64,000 nucleotides of DNA from Poronia punctata (taxonomy: Eukaryota; Ascomycota; Sordariomycetes; Xylariales; Xylariaceae), in contig MU401493.1 in assembly GCA_022579005.1 (NCBI GenBank), positions 170,779 through 234,778 of the forward strand. The letters are read 5' to 3'. Shown here piece by piece: positions 36,524-47,227 of the stretch (position 1 is its first letter; every line of letters starts with the position of its first letter). Below the pieces are notes generated by a model, which was not told the DNA's origin, did not search any database, and was given only the letters and a program-made list of their open reading frames with translations. The translations under genes and the position numbers were made by a program.

Positions 36524-37111
<588 letters not shown>

Positions 37112-37651
37112 ATTATGCAGCTACTTCGTCTCGTTTCTGCACCTGTTTTGCGCACTTCTCTACCCATGTCGGGACAGCATGGCGTATACAGCATGTTTGG
37201 GAGGCACGTCTGGCCTCCAAATGGCGGGTGGTCCTTTGGTCTTGTTTTTCACGGATATGGCATAAGCACTACAAATGTGTTGAATTGGCGTTGATGGTTC
37301 GGGTTTTGCACTGGTATGTGCGTTGAGACAATTACCAGTGATAGGGAGGCATCTGAAGGAGATGACCTGTTATGTGCTCTGCACAGCACATATGATATAC
37401 ACAAACAAGCATTAGTTTCGTCAATTACGAAGCGAACATCAAACTATGTCTTGACCTCTGAGTGAAATCCGACCGCGCCTGCTGATAATATGCTATAACT
37501 GTTGACTCCATATGCCTTGCCTAACTCCCGGCGCCGGTCATAATACAAATATGTTGCAGTGCCTGTAGCGCCGAGCAGAGATACATGCCTAATCTTCCAC
37601 ACTTATGGTGTGACTAATATCCCTCCATACCCCAACCGGGTTGACAAAACT
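37112..37651. other. Convergent intergenic region, H4 and TRS20
   Basis: About 540 bp of 3' flanks. Nothing else is seen. Confidence 0.5.
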
Positions 37652-38256
37652 TTACAGGTACTTGCGGCCCGCGGCGGCAACACGTTGACGAAACACGGGA
37701 CTGCGAACTTCCATATTCACTTGGTAGAAAGGGCTCATGATAGTCTTGACCCAAGACTCGTATACCTCGAGCATGAAGGCACGCACGGCCTCCTCGGTTT
37801 GTGGACTGGTTGGGTTTGCTGCGATAGTCGAAGTTGACGAGCGCGGGTTGATGGTAGATGCGGAAGAGGGGGGCTGATGCAAGAGCATGAATTTCACATT
37901 GCCGCCTGTGAGGAAACAAGATACGTAATTATTGAAGAAACGATCGATGCACTTGAGGTACCTATATAAAGTGGCAAAAGAATTAATGAGTTGATAGATT
38001 AGCCTAGGAACTATATATATATACACAAAATGTGTAAAGCGCGAGGTTTTTTTTTTTTTTGGTTGACCAACATTTGTCCCGTCCCCCATTGGACTTCCTC
38101 TACAATGTCCAAACTGCTATGGACGATGAACTGGTTCATGTGTCGCGCTTGTTCGGGGAACCTGGCCTGGCCGTCGCCGCCGGCTTTGGATGTCCCGAAT
38201 TCGTACTCGAAGAGTGGGTTGTCTTGCGTTCCTACTATTACGAAGTAATATGACAT
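37652..38256 (-). CDS. TRS20: TRAPP complex core subunit TRS20 / sedlin (TRAPPC2)
   Basis: Two exons, 38256-38072 and 37961-37652, encode 164 residues. The intron (110 bp) uses a weak GTTGGT donor and contains a long poly-A tract in sense orientation; the junction rebuilds GQMYLKCIDRF, which matches the sedlin fold order. The N terminus SYYFVIVGTQDNPLFEYEF is the family signature, followed by HMNQFIVHSSLDIVEEVQW, GGNVKFMLLHQ and the C-terminal NPFY-like MSPFYQVNMEVRSPVFRQRV. A Ser/Thr/Pro insert of about 20 residues after FMLLHQ makes it longer than animal sedlin. TRAPP tethers ER-derived vesicles and activates Ypt1. The divergent neighbour is MRPL31. Confidence 0.95.
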
Positions 38257-38818
38257 TTTTTTTTTTTTTTGGTTTGGGGTTGAGGTGGTGGTCGGAGATT
38301 TCGGAGATTCGATTCGTGGGAGGGGGTTTTGCTTTGAGATTTTGGAAAGGGCGGTGCTCTACCGGTCAATCATTTACGGTGATAGGGATTCGTTGTTGTT
38401 TAGCTGTCGGTTTAGGTTTCGTTCATTGGGAGGGGGGGGGGTCGAAGAGTCTCACGATGAGCGTACGGTGTTGTTGTCTGAAGTAGGTATGTAGGTTACA
38501 CGGCAGCAATTCAATTCACGGCACAAGGCTGTTGAGCGTTGCCCCTACAGCTGTTGCCCCTAGTCTAGGCGGTACTTACTCGTACCTGGTTACTTTAATA
38601 GTGGGTCTCTGGCCCCCCGGAGCCCCCTGTAAACATCGCGCTTTTTAGGTGGAGTCGGCATTGTTCAGAAACGATCAATTGCTTGGCTTCAGCTTTGCGA
38701 CCGACCGACCGACCGACCGACCGACCGTCGACCGCCCGAAACTTTTCCCAACTTTCAGGGTGTTTGTGAAAACGAAATTTACAGCCCGAACGAGCCGGAT
38801 ATACACCAACCACCCAGC
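38257..38818. promoter_or_regulatory. Divergent promoter region, TRS20 and MRPL31
   Basis: 562 bp between start codons. It contains T and G homopolymers, and a CGAC tandem at 38698-38727 about 90 bp before the MRPL31 start. Short plus-strand frames here have no family features. Confidence 0.45.
38698..38727. repeat. CGAC tetranucleotide microsatellite
   Basis: About seven CGAC units in the promoter-proximal region of MRPL31. Confidence 0.8.
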
Positions 38819-39335
38819 ATGTTCGGCGCCTTTAGACCAACGAACGCCTTGTTTGGCGGTCTTTTATGGTGCGTTGGAAATATCCTCTTTTGCCGCACGA
38901 CTCGAACCAGGAGGAGCAGCTCTTCAAACCAACCCAGAAATACACCCGTTTAGCTTTGCTAACTGAGGCCAATTCTTACATTATAGGAAGACCCCATGGC
39001 GACTTTCGAAATTCCAAAAGGCACGGCAACGGAAGCGGCTCCGGGCCGTCGATGCCGTCGTAGCTACGATCGACCAGGCACTTGCGAAGAGTGGCCAGAC
39101 GATGAAGGCCCTTGAGACTTGGAAGGAGACGATGCCCACCGAGGCCGAGATGTTACCGAAAGACAAATATACCATGTTTGACCGGAAAGAGAAACGGTAT
39201 CGAAAGGGCATACATAGTAGGTTTCTCCCCTGCTTTCTGTGGAATTGGACGGGTTGGGATACTGATTATTCCTCTGCTGCAGAGTTGCCGAAGTGGACGA
39301 GAGTTTCACAACGATTGAACCCGCCTGGTTACTAA
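38819..39335 (+). CDS. MRPL31: Mitochondrial large ribosomal subunit protein mL60 (MRPL31)
   Basis: Three exons (38819-38868, 38987-39216, 39283-39335) encode 110 residues. The start MFGAFRPTNALFGGLLW and the spliced continuation KTPWRLSKFQKARQRKRLRAVDAVV are the fungal mL60 pattern. PTEAEMLPKDKYTMFDRKEKRYRKGIH and the end LPKWTRVSQRLNPPGY complete it. The protein is very basic and short, belongs to the fungus-specific part of the 54S mitoribosome and is imported without a long presequence. Intron 1 has a GCTAAC branch point. Both junctions are needed to keep the family sequence in frame. Confidence 0.95.
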
Positions 39336-39785
39336 GGAAGCTGTTTATTGTGTTTGGAAGTCGGGAGGGAGGATGTTGGTGGAGATGTTATGGACGGGCT
39401 TGATGCAGCGCTCTTCTTTGAAGGAGGCAACATATTCTGCTTCTTTACATATACATGCTCAGGCCATGTACAATAGTGTACAAAAGCGCGGGAAACGCCG
39501 CAGAGGCGTGCCGCAAGGTTTCATCACATAGCTTGCATATAACCCCCACGATAATTGTAGAATCTAACTGAAAATGTCAAAAATGGCCTGTATTGTAATG
39601 CTGCGAACTAAAACACAAGGCCTGGTTCATAAGATATCTAAATATGTATTGTACAAAACCTAGTACAGAGTCGATTAGGAATCGGTCGGCTCCCGCTTGA
39701 ATCTGGGACGGCCATAATCCTCTTCGTGATTTCTATCTCCCCGGGATCTTCTCGGAATCACACAGTCTCTCGTCGATACTCTCTC
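39336..39785. other. Convergent intergenic region, MRPL31 and CBC2
   Basis: About 450 bp. The right end (39712-39798) is a duplicated copy of the CBC2 tail, described separately. No other gene is seen. Confidence 0.5.
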
Positions 39786-39885
39786 CTATTTGAGACGACC
39801 ATAATCCTCCTCGTGATTTCTATCTCCCTCGCGGTTTTTCTCGGAATCCCGCATTCTCTCGACCTGGAGAGCCCTTCCCAGTCCT
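39712..39885 (-). repeat. 87-bp tandem duplication at the 3' end of CBC2
   Basis: The two copies (39799-39885 and 39712-39798) are 87 bp apart, a multiple of three. On the minus strand both contain GGAGATAGAAATCACGA followed by a GATTATGG block, i.e. [11 protein letters not shown] in each. Copy 2 continues in the same frame as PRFKREPTDS and then a stop. Copy 1 leads into LK and a TAG. The duplication therefore put a stop codon between the two tails. Confidence 0.8.
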
Positions 39886-40574
39886 CCTCTACCTTCATCA
39901 AAGTCGTCACGATACTCGTCACGTACCTGCCCGCCGGACTTTCCGCGCCCAAACTGTCGACCCTCTTCGAATCCGGGATCGAGATCAGTGCGGATGACAC
40001 GCTCATCCAATTTCGTACCACCTATGTACTTCATACAGTCCAGCGCGTCTTGGTGTGTGTAATACTCGACGAAGCAGAAGCCGCATGGTGTCTTTTGGAA
40101 TCTATCCAGGCCCATGACTAGGCGCTTAATTTCACCACATTTGGAGAAGAGCTCGAAGACCTGCTCTTCTGTTGTGAAGAATGATCTGTTTGCGATAGAT
40201 TAGTTTACGGCTCATCACTGTGTTTATCAGCCCGTGCATAGCGAAGATCAAGAGTGCTTCGGGCCCAAGCCAGCTTCATCGTAGAACAGATGGGGATAAG
40301 GCGGACTGACAAGTTACCAACATAAAGTGTGGTGGCGTTCTTTAAAGGGTCCTCTGGCGATTCCTCTGGCTTGATATCCGCCATTTCGGTGTCTCCATCT
40401 TTGTTGTCCCGCCCATCACGCCCATGGTCGTTGCGTTTCCTTTTGTTGTTCTGAGGCTCAAAAGTCAGAACTGTGGATTTTCTAGCTTGTTTGTCGAGCT
40501 TCACTTACCCGGCTGAGATAGTAGGCGCTGGGGTTGTCCAGCCGCTCAACGGTGGATCGGACGCCAACGCGCAT
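39786..40574 (-). CDS. CBC2: Nuclear cap-binding complex subunit 2 (CBP20)
   Basis: Three exons (40574-40509, 40450-40311, 40185-39786) give 201 residues. The N terminus [17 protein letters not shown] is the family start. After a Lys/Asp-rich stretch the RRM begins with [22 protein letters not shown] (junction across the second intron, donor GTCAGT) and continues with the RNP1-like [33 protein letters not shown] sequence follows, carrying the cap-contacting region. CBC2 with CBC1 binds the m7G cap of nuclear transcripts and links capping to splicing and export. The first acceptor is a choice between two in-frame sites 6 bases apart. The tail ends early at a TAG between two copies of an 87-bp repeat; the second copy would read PRFKREPTDS. 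Confidence 0.93.
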
Positions 40575-41220
40575 ATTGACGGTAAGAAACTCTTTTCTGG
40601 TTTAAAGTCCTTTTTATACCAGACAATATTTGCAAGATGGAAATTTCTGATTGAGGGTTGAATGTTGGTATATATGTGTGTGATTAGGGAAATGTTTGGT
40701 GTTTTTGCTTTGAATTGCAACTTTATATCACAAGAAGGCTGAAGTGAATGAAGTTGAATGTATGTTGTACCTTGTTGTAGGTTACATCTCCACCTTTATC
40801 TGTTGGTTAATTGGGATTCATCAGCTTGGAGGACCAAAGATCTCACCGCGCCAGGACGCGCCTGTACTCTGCCTTAAAGTAGGTGGGTCCGAGCTAGCGC
40901 AGGTGTTTGGTCCGGGGTTTCCTTTGTACTTGTGAGCTTGTATCAAAAGTATCCACCAAAATTCCGGTCACCCTAGCAGCAAGTTAAGACAGCACCAGCT
41001 TTCTACCCAAAGAACCTCTGCGACCAACGTCCCAACATTGCTATAGCTCTTGTGAACCAGCCTGCACATCCTGCAATCCCACCAAATCGGATCGCCAAAA
41101 ACTACGAGGATTTATTGCACTTGAAAACCATTCTACAGCGGTTCGACATATTCGATATGCACTTCGCCTAGTATTGACGCCCACCGTCCTCCTCGCTCTA
41201 CCTTCTTCTGCACATCCGAA
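40575..41220. promoter_or_regulatory. Divergent promoter region, CBC2 and NUP82
   Basis: 646 bp between the start codons of two genes that both act in mRNA export. No well-defined core element is seen. Sequence near the NUP82 start is pyrimidine-rich. Confidence 0.4.
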
Positions 41221-43942
41221 ATGCCAAAGATAAAGGCTTACACTCCAGCTTGGCTGTCTAACCCTTCGCCTGGCCATCAACTCTTCATACCTAATAACGA
41301 CGGCCAGCAGAGCACATCAACTTTCTCCTCGATATCTGCGGATTATCTGGGTCCTCGCCGAACCGTCGCAAGAAGAGGAACTGAAGTATTTATTGCTGTT
41401 GGGAGAGAAATTCGATGGGCCGATCTGGTCTATCTTAAGGAGAGATGGCAAGAGAAAGCTGCTCAGGCTCGGGGAGATGTCCGCGTGAAACGTGAGGACT
41501 CGTCTGGGCTAGATGATGGCGACATCATTCGAGAATCTGTTGAGACGGGATGTGCCGAAGGCTTTCGGGTTGGTGAACCCCTGTGACAAAGTGCACTATG
41601 GCCCAAACTAACTGATCATGCAGACGATCAAACCACCCGCGCTCGGCAGTGATATCCAGCAGCTCGTCATATCGCCTTATGCTAACTTCATGGCCGTTGT
41701 GACTGCCCATACCGTCCGCATCATCCTCATACCCGATCCCTCGCATCTTACAGCTCCCACCGTGGACACGATCAAGCCGAAATCATGGTCACTTGGCCCT
41801 ACTACTCACGCCGACGACCGCTCCCCCATTGCAGCTGCCCTTTGGCATCCTCTCGGCGTCAATGGTTCCGCATTGGTGACTGTCACAAAGGACGCAGTTG
41901 TGAGAATGTGGGAACTATCGCAGAAGGATCGATGGTCGTTCGACACCCCTACCCTTACGATAGACCTTCAGAAACTCGCAGACGGGACATCGTTGGACCA
42001 GAACTTTTCGGCCAGCGAAGCGGGCAACAAGGGATTCTCGCCTGACTCATTCGACATGGAAGTAGCGGCGGCGGCATTTGGCGAGAGAGGAACCGGTGGT
42101 TGGTCTCCCATGACGCTTTGGGTTGCCATGAGAGAAGGAGACGTCTATGCATTGTGCCCCCTGTTGCCCTCTCAGTGGTCACCCCCTCCAACTCTGATTC
42201 CGTCGCTGTCAGTGTCCATTGTGGGTAATTTAGCTGCGGTTGAAGACGACCCGAATATATCTGCGCAAGCAAAGCTACTCGCACAGCAACAGCTCGATTG
42301 GATGTCTGATCTTGATAACCAAGAACCGCGGGTCATCGAAGGGCCGCCTGGGGAGCCGCCTACTGAAATATACTCGAGGCCTGCAAGACCAGGTGTGGTA
42401 CCCCGTCTACAGGGACCGTTCGTCCTTGACCTGGGCCCGACAAGCGACGAGGAGTTGGACCTTGAGCTGACGGATATTCATGTTATTGGGGAGAAATTGA
42501 ATGTTGATGAACTCATGCTTGGCGAGGACGAAGAGCTGGAAATGGAAGATGCCGAGGGAGAGGGTCTGTCGCTCGCTGTCATTTGCCTTTTGTCCTCTAG
42601 TGGCCGTGTTCAAGTCTGCCTTGATTTGGAGGGTACACAGGCTCAGTGGCTGCCGCCACGAAATAAGTTAAAGACTATGGGCCGCCTGGTGGGAACGCCC
42701 ACTCTCCTGACATTTTCGAGTATTGATACGCTCAACGAGTCTGAAATATCAGAAGACGCTTGGCCAGTCTTCAGCCCCGATGTCACCTCCCGCTACTCGT
42801 TCTTTATTACCCATCCTTCCAGCATAACCTTCATCTCCTTGTCGCCCTGGGTCTTCCGGCTCGAGAGTGAATTACAGGGCGAATCCGAGGCCGGTTCCGA
42901 TTTCCGGATCAACCTCCTCGTCAACGGCCAGGCGTCTACACGAGAGCGACTGCACAGCAACCCGAACCAGGGAGATATGCCGTTGCCGCTGACTGCGGCA
43001 GTTGCGATCCGAGATCCCGACCTAGGCTATTGTCTACTATCCGCTACGCCTTTCGAGCCAATTACCATGACGTTTGAAATGCCCGAGGACGAGTTCGCGC
43101 CCATTCACGCTAGCTCGCCATCCCTTAGCAGAGATGCCGAAGTGCAACCGTTGGAGTTCTTTGGGCCTCGGCCTGTTTATCAACCATCCCATGTGTTTGA
43201 GGAGACATCGGCCCTTCCGACCTTCATTGACCGGTTACGTACTAGCCGGCACAAGACAATCATGCATCAGGAGATCCGGCTGTCTCCGCTCACATTACAA
43301 ATATTCACGGAAGCGCATCAGATTCTCAGCGACGAGACGCATAGGCTTGGGATCGGTGCTTCAGAAGTGTTCCGGCGCTGCATGGGACTCCAAGAACAAC
43401 TTAAGCAGCAAATCGCAAAGGCGAACGAAGTCAAGGCTAGGGTTGAAGCTATCACGGGCGAAGATCAAAGTGAAGACGGCGAGCCCGAGTCCAGCAATGC
43501 CGCCATTGAGAGACGACTGCAGGAGGCCAAGGAGAGAGGGGAATCCCTAAGCCGGCGTTTGGAGAAACTGAGAAAGACGGTGAATAAGGCGACGAGCAGA
43601 GAGCTCAGCAAGAAAGAGCAAGAATGGGTCAAGGAAGTCAAGACGGCGGATGCCGGTATAAACGGATCTATGCAACCGGGAGATGGGTCAAACCGGGCAA
43701 AGCAGTATATGGACAGATACCAAAAGGTTGTGGTGTTGAAAGATGAACTTACGGAAGAAGCCAAGTCCCTTGACGTCCCGGCCGGCGAGGAGGAGGACAC
43801 GCCGAACCTGGCGCAGAGCGATCTGCGCATCCCATCAGAACTCAGACGTGCCAAGATTGGTCAGGTGAAGAGTCTCATAGATAGGGAGAGTGCTTTGGTC
43901 GAAGCAGTCAAATCCCGGCTAGAGCGACTATCAGTTGGATAG
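41221..43942 (+). CDS. NUP82: Nucleoporin NUP82
   Basis: Two exons, 41221-41568 and 41624-43942, encode 888 residues. The 55-bp intron has a GTTGGT donor and a CTAACTGA branch point; the splice reads EGFRTIKPPALGSDIQQLVISPYANFMAV. The N-terminal 560 or so residues have the pattern of a seven-bladed propeller (VVTAHTVRIILIPDPSH, SPIAAALWHPLG, ALVTVTKDAVVRMWEL, LWVAMREGDVYALCPLLPS). Residues about 600-870 are a charged coiled coil (RLQEAKERGESLSRRLEKLRK onward). Nup82 sits on the cytoplasmic face of the pore, anchoring Nup159 and Nsp1 for mRNP remodelling during export. Assignment rests on this order and on the typical length; the primary sequence of the family diverges fast, so confidence is a little below certain. 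Confidence 0.88.
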
Positions 43943-45112
43943 GCGGGCGAAACTGGGGTCAGAATACCGGGTCGGATTAGGCACCGGAAGGGACTGGTTA
44001 CGGGGTTTGTGCCAGTGTGTGGGTGTGTGATATGATATGTCTTTGATATCCCTTTTTTTTTCTTTTTTCAAGAGGGAAGAAGAAGAAGAAGAAGAAGAAG
44101 AGAAAAAAAAGAAAGAAACATGTAATGTTAGTATCAATGATGATCGGGTGATTTGTGACAGGACACGTACAGACAGGTCGATTTGATCTCGTTGCAGACA
44201 TATCATCTATCAAAAAGGAGTGGGAGGTGGGAATGATTAGGTAAGTAACCTACCTAGGTAGACGTACCTAGTACCTAGACTTAAGGTACATATTGACTAA
44301 AGTACCTTTCCCTGCCTGCATGATTGTCTACTACCTACAGCAACTTGTTCACATTATACACGTGAGGTCTCATGAGGCTGTTTCTGGTGATTTATTGCGT
44401 CTGTATTATTATCATTTATTTTATTGTAACGCAATCTAAAAGGGCCCATCCATCTCAACTCAAGTCGGTCCTCACGACTCACGAGAACCCCTTTTCCGTA
44501 TCTCATATCCTAACAAAACAACGAACCATTACATATATATATACAATTCCGATGACGATTGACAATTTTCCTAATCTAGAAAATAGCCCAGGTATGCATG
44601 CATGCATGCCCTTCCTGGTGAGGTATGTATGGGTGTGCTTGCATGACTGACTGACTGACTGACTGAGAAACGCGAAGGGTGGAAAAGAAAATATGTTGGG
44701 AACACAAGTCCTGCCGAAACGCCCCAACTCCGTTGTAATCATTTCCATACTCCTACCTCGATCTCGAAAGGGAGGAAACAGACATTTAAAAAAAAAGTCA
44801 TCGTGTCCTTTTTTCCTGATATGACCGAACCTTCCAAACTGACCAGAGAAGCAGATACCCCCCCCTATTCCGGACCGTTGTGATTGATTGGCCGAAAACA
44901 GAATATTCATCTCTTTTTTGCCCGCCAACGAAATATTCAAGTTGTCTGTCCCCTGAGTCGGTTGATATTGATATATCCGAAAAAGTTCAGACCTCAAACA
45001 AACAAACTAACAAGCAAACAAAAATCCACAAGGCAAAAGAAAGTCAAGGTGCTCTCCAAGACGGCGAATCCTGCCGAGGTTCAGGTTCGTGTTCAAGCGT
45101 AGGTTTCGGCAC
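43943..45112. other. Convergent intergenic region with microsatellites
   Basis: Contains a GAA tandem at about 44075-44101, a TGCA tandem at 44595-44609 and a TGAC tandem at 44643-44667. Many TACCTAGGTA words lie at 44240-44300. No gene is seen. Confidence 0.55.
44075..44101. repeat. GAA trinucleotide microsatellite
   Basis: About nine GAA units just downstream of NUP82, followed by a purine-rich A/G stretch. Confidence 0.8.
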
Positions 45113-47227
45113 TCACGGTTGAGGTCTGGGGGGTGGTGGTGGTGGTGGAGCAGGCGGCTGAGGTTCAAGGGGTAAAGGAGGTGGTGGCGGCGGCGGCGGC
45201 TGCAGCCATTGTCGGTCAAATCTTCCTTGGGAATAAAGAGATGTTCTCGGCGGGCCAAACGGGTTAAGGGGTTGTTGGTATGCAGGTGGTGCTCCGTATG
45301 AGCCTTGAGAATGCCAAGTATGATTATTATTATAATAATAATTCTCCTGAGGCGGCACGACGGACCTCGGCGGGCCAAACGGGTTACGGGGTTGTTGGTA
45401 TGCAGGTGATGCTTCGTATGAGCCTTGAGAATGCCAAGTATGATTATTATTATAATAATAATCCCGAGGCGGCACGACGAACCTCGGCGGGGCATACGGG
45501 TCAAGGGGCTGTTGGTATCCAGGTGGATGGTATGCAGGTGGATGGTTCCACCATGGTGGTGGGTATCCCGTTATCACCCGGGCTACCTGTTCCCGGTACG
45601 GGTGACGATACCGTTCTATCACCGGGCCTGTGCGGTTCCGGCTGGTTTCGTCGACGACGATTGGCCTTTGACCTTGACTGGTACTGAAACCCTGGGGGTC
45701 GTGGGGCAGGGGTTGCTGTTGTTGCCGGCTTGGTTGTATCATATCGTCGTGTGTAATTTGCTGTGGGAAAACGGGCGGGGGGCTCTGCGGGGGCCTTCTC
45801 GCTGCGGCTTCCATGCGCTGTTGGCAGTCGCGGCGCCAGGGGGGTAAGCGGGAGGGTTGCCCCGACGACATATTTATGAGACTCTTACCGGAAGGACGCG
45901 ATTCATCCTCCCGCCGCCTCTTGCCCTCCGGAAGATACTCATCGGCGTCACTACTTGCAGATTCAGGAGCACTGCGCTTACGGACTAGGTTGGGGGGGCG
46001 CTCTGGAGACGAAATTGGCCGACTAGTATCGGAAGGACACGCTTCGGCAGCCTGGTGCATCGAAGCATTTGGAAGGAGTTCGTCGTTGTCCCCACGTGAA
46101 GATTCGAAGCCAGAGGAAGCTGATGTTTCGGCCGCCAGATAGCCCGGACCATCGTTTGTCATGAGACGATTGTTGGCATCACTCGTAGCTTGGGGGAACG
46201 GAGCGTAAAGGATAGAAGGGTGTACAGGATAATGCTCGTTGCTGTCGATGGTGCGTGCTGCAGCTTGAGAAGCCATGGGAGACGGCGGTCGTGGTGGGCG
46301 TTCGTCTACGATGGGATGGGTAGGGGCGCGCGGGGGTGAAATGCCCAGGGGTTGATTCTGAGCTGCATTCTGCAACCCTTCTTGGCCTGATGGCCTCTCG
46401 CCAAACAGGAGACGTCTAGTGTTGGTAAATGAAGCTCTATCTGGAACTGGACCAGGAGAGGAGGCGCGGCCTAGATGCATGTGTTAGATGGGGAAACGAC
46501 TCATCTCTTTCTGTCCAAGTAGGGAAGGCACAGAACTGTGTAGTGCATAGAGAGTAAGGTAGGTACGGAGGGATAGATGACAAATAAACTTACTCGTTCC
46601 CGCTCTGTTGTCGCGCTTTCGGCTTTGACGATCCGGTTCTTCTTCTTCGTCACGACTGGCCCCTGGGTTGGAATTCCGACTAGCCCCTTGGGCAGGTCTA
46701 GGACGGCTGCTCTGATGACTGCGCTGGGACTGACGACGGTGTTCACGATATTTCTCAGCAACCCATGCCTTGAAATGGTCGTTGAATCCCTCGTACATCC
46801 TTTCAAAGCACAACCTCTTGTGTCGGTTTATTCGGAAAGGGGGAGCACAACCCTCGATATAATCGAGGGCCTCCTTATTTTCCGATTCGATGAATCCGAG
46901 AAGGTCTCGCAAGTCTCCCGGGGTGATTGGTTCCCTCTCCGGGCCGAATTTCGGTTTCCCATCTGATGACCTGTTACCCGCATCTCTCTCGGGTTCCTTT
47001 ATGACTTTGTTCATCACCTGGGTGAACTCGAGGATCCAGGTCTGGTTATATTCGCCCTTGGTCTCGCCCCGTTTATGTCCCGTCGTCTTGTATATCTCCA
47101 GCTTCATCGGCTGTCTGCAGATAAAGCCGCAAACCGCATTTAGCTCGTAAGCTGTCCAGATTCGGGCTTTTGGACGGCGGTTGCTCGAGGCAGCCGGCGA
47201 CTTGGCTTTTCCGCGCGAGGTAGACAT
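45113..47227 (-). CDS. Unassigned fungal protein with globular N-domain and Pro/Gln/Tyr/Asn-rich repeat tail
   Basis: I do not recognise a family. Two exons, 47227-46594 and 46470-45113 (123-bp intron, donor GTAAGT, acceptor CTAG), are joined in frame as NRAGTSRASSPGP to give 663 residues. Residues about 20-155 look folded: ARIWTAYELNAVCGFICRQ starts a helical domain, followed by TWILEFTQVMNKVI, DLRDLLGFIESENKEALDYIEG and RLCFERMYEGFNDHF. A Myb/SANT-like DNA-binding fold is one possibility, not shown. The rest is disordered, with basic, Ser/Pro and then Pro/Gln-rich sequence. Near the C terminus about 40-residue repeats carry YYYNNNHTWHSQGSY and PAYQQPxNPFGPPR. The last 40 residues are almost all proline. 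The intron model is supported by frame and by a canonical donor only. Confidence 0.65.
45246..45510 (-). repeat. 117-120 bp coding tandem repeat
   Basis: CTCGGCGGG marks unit starts at 45246, 45366 and 45483, so the periods are 120 and 117 bp (40 and 39 codons). The first two units are nearly identical across their whole length (for example TATGAGCCTTGAGAATGCCA in both) and the third diverges. All indels are multiples of three. The array lies in the C-terminal part of the unassigned gene at 45113-47227. Confidence 0.88.

Noticed and set aside
45007..45504. Minus-strand frame with isoleucine runs
   Set aside because: It is the same DNA as the coding tandem repeat of the 45-47 kb gene in another frame.
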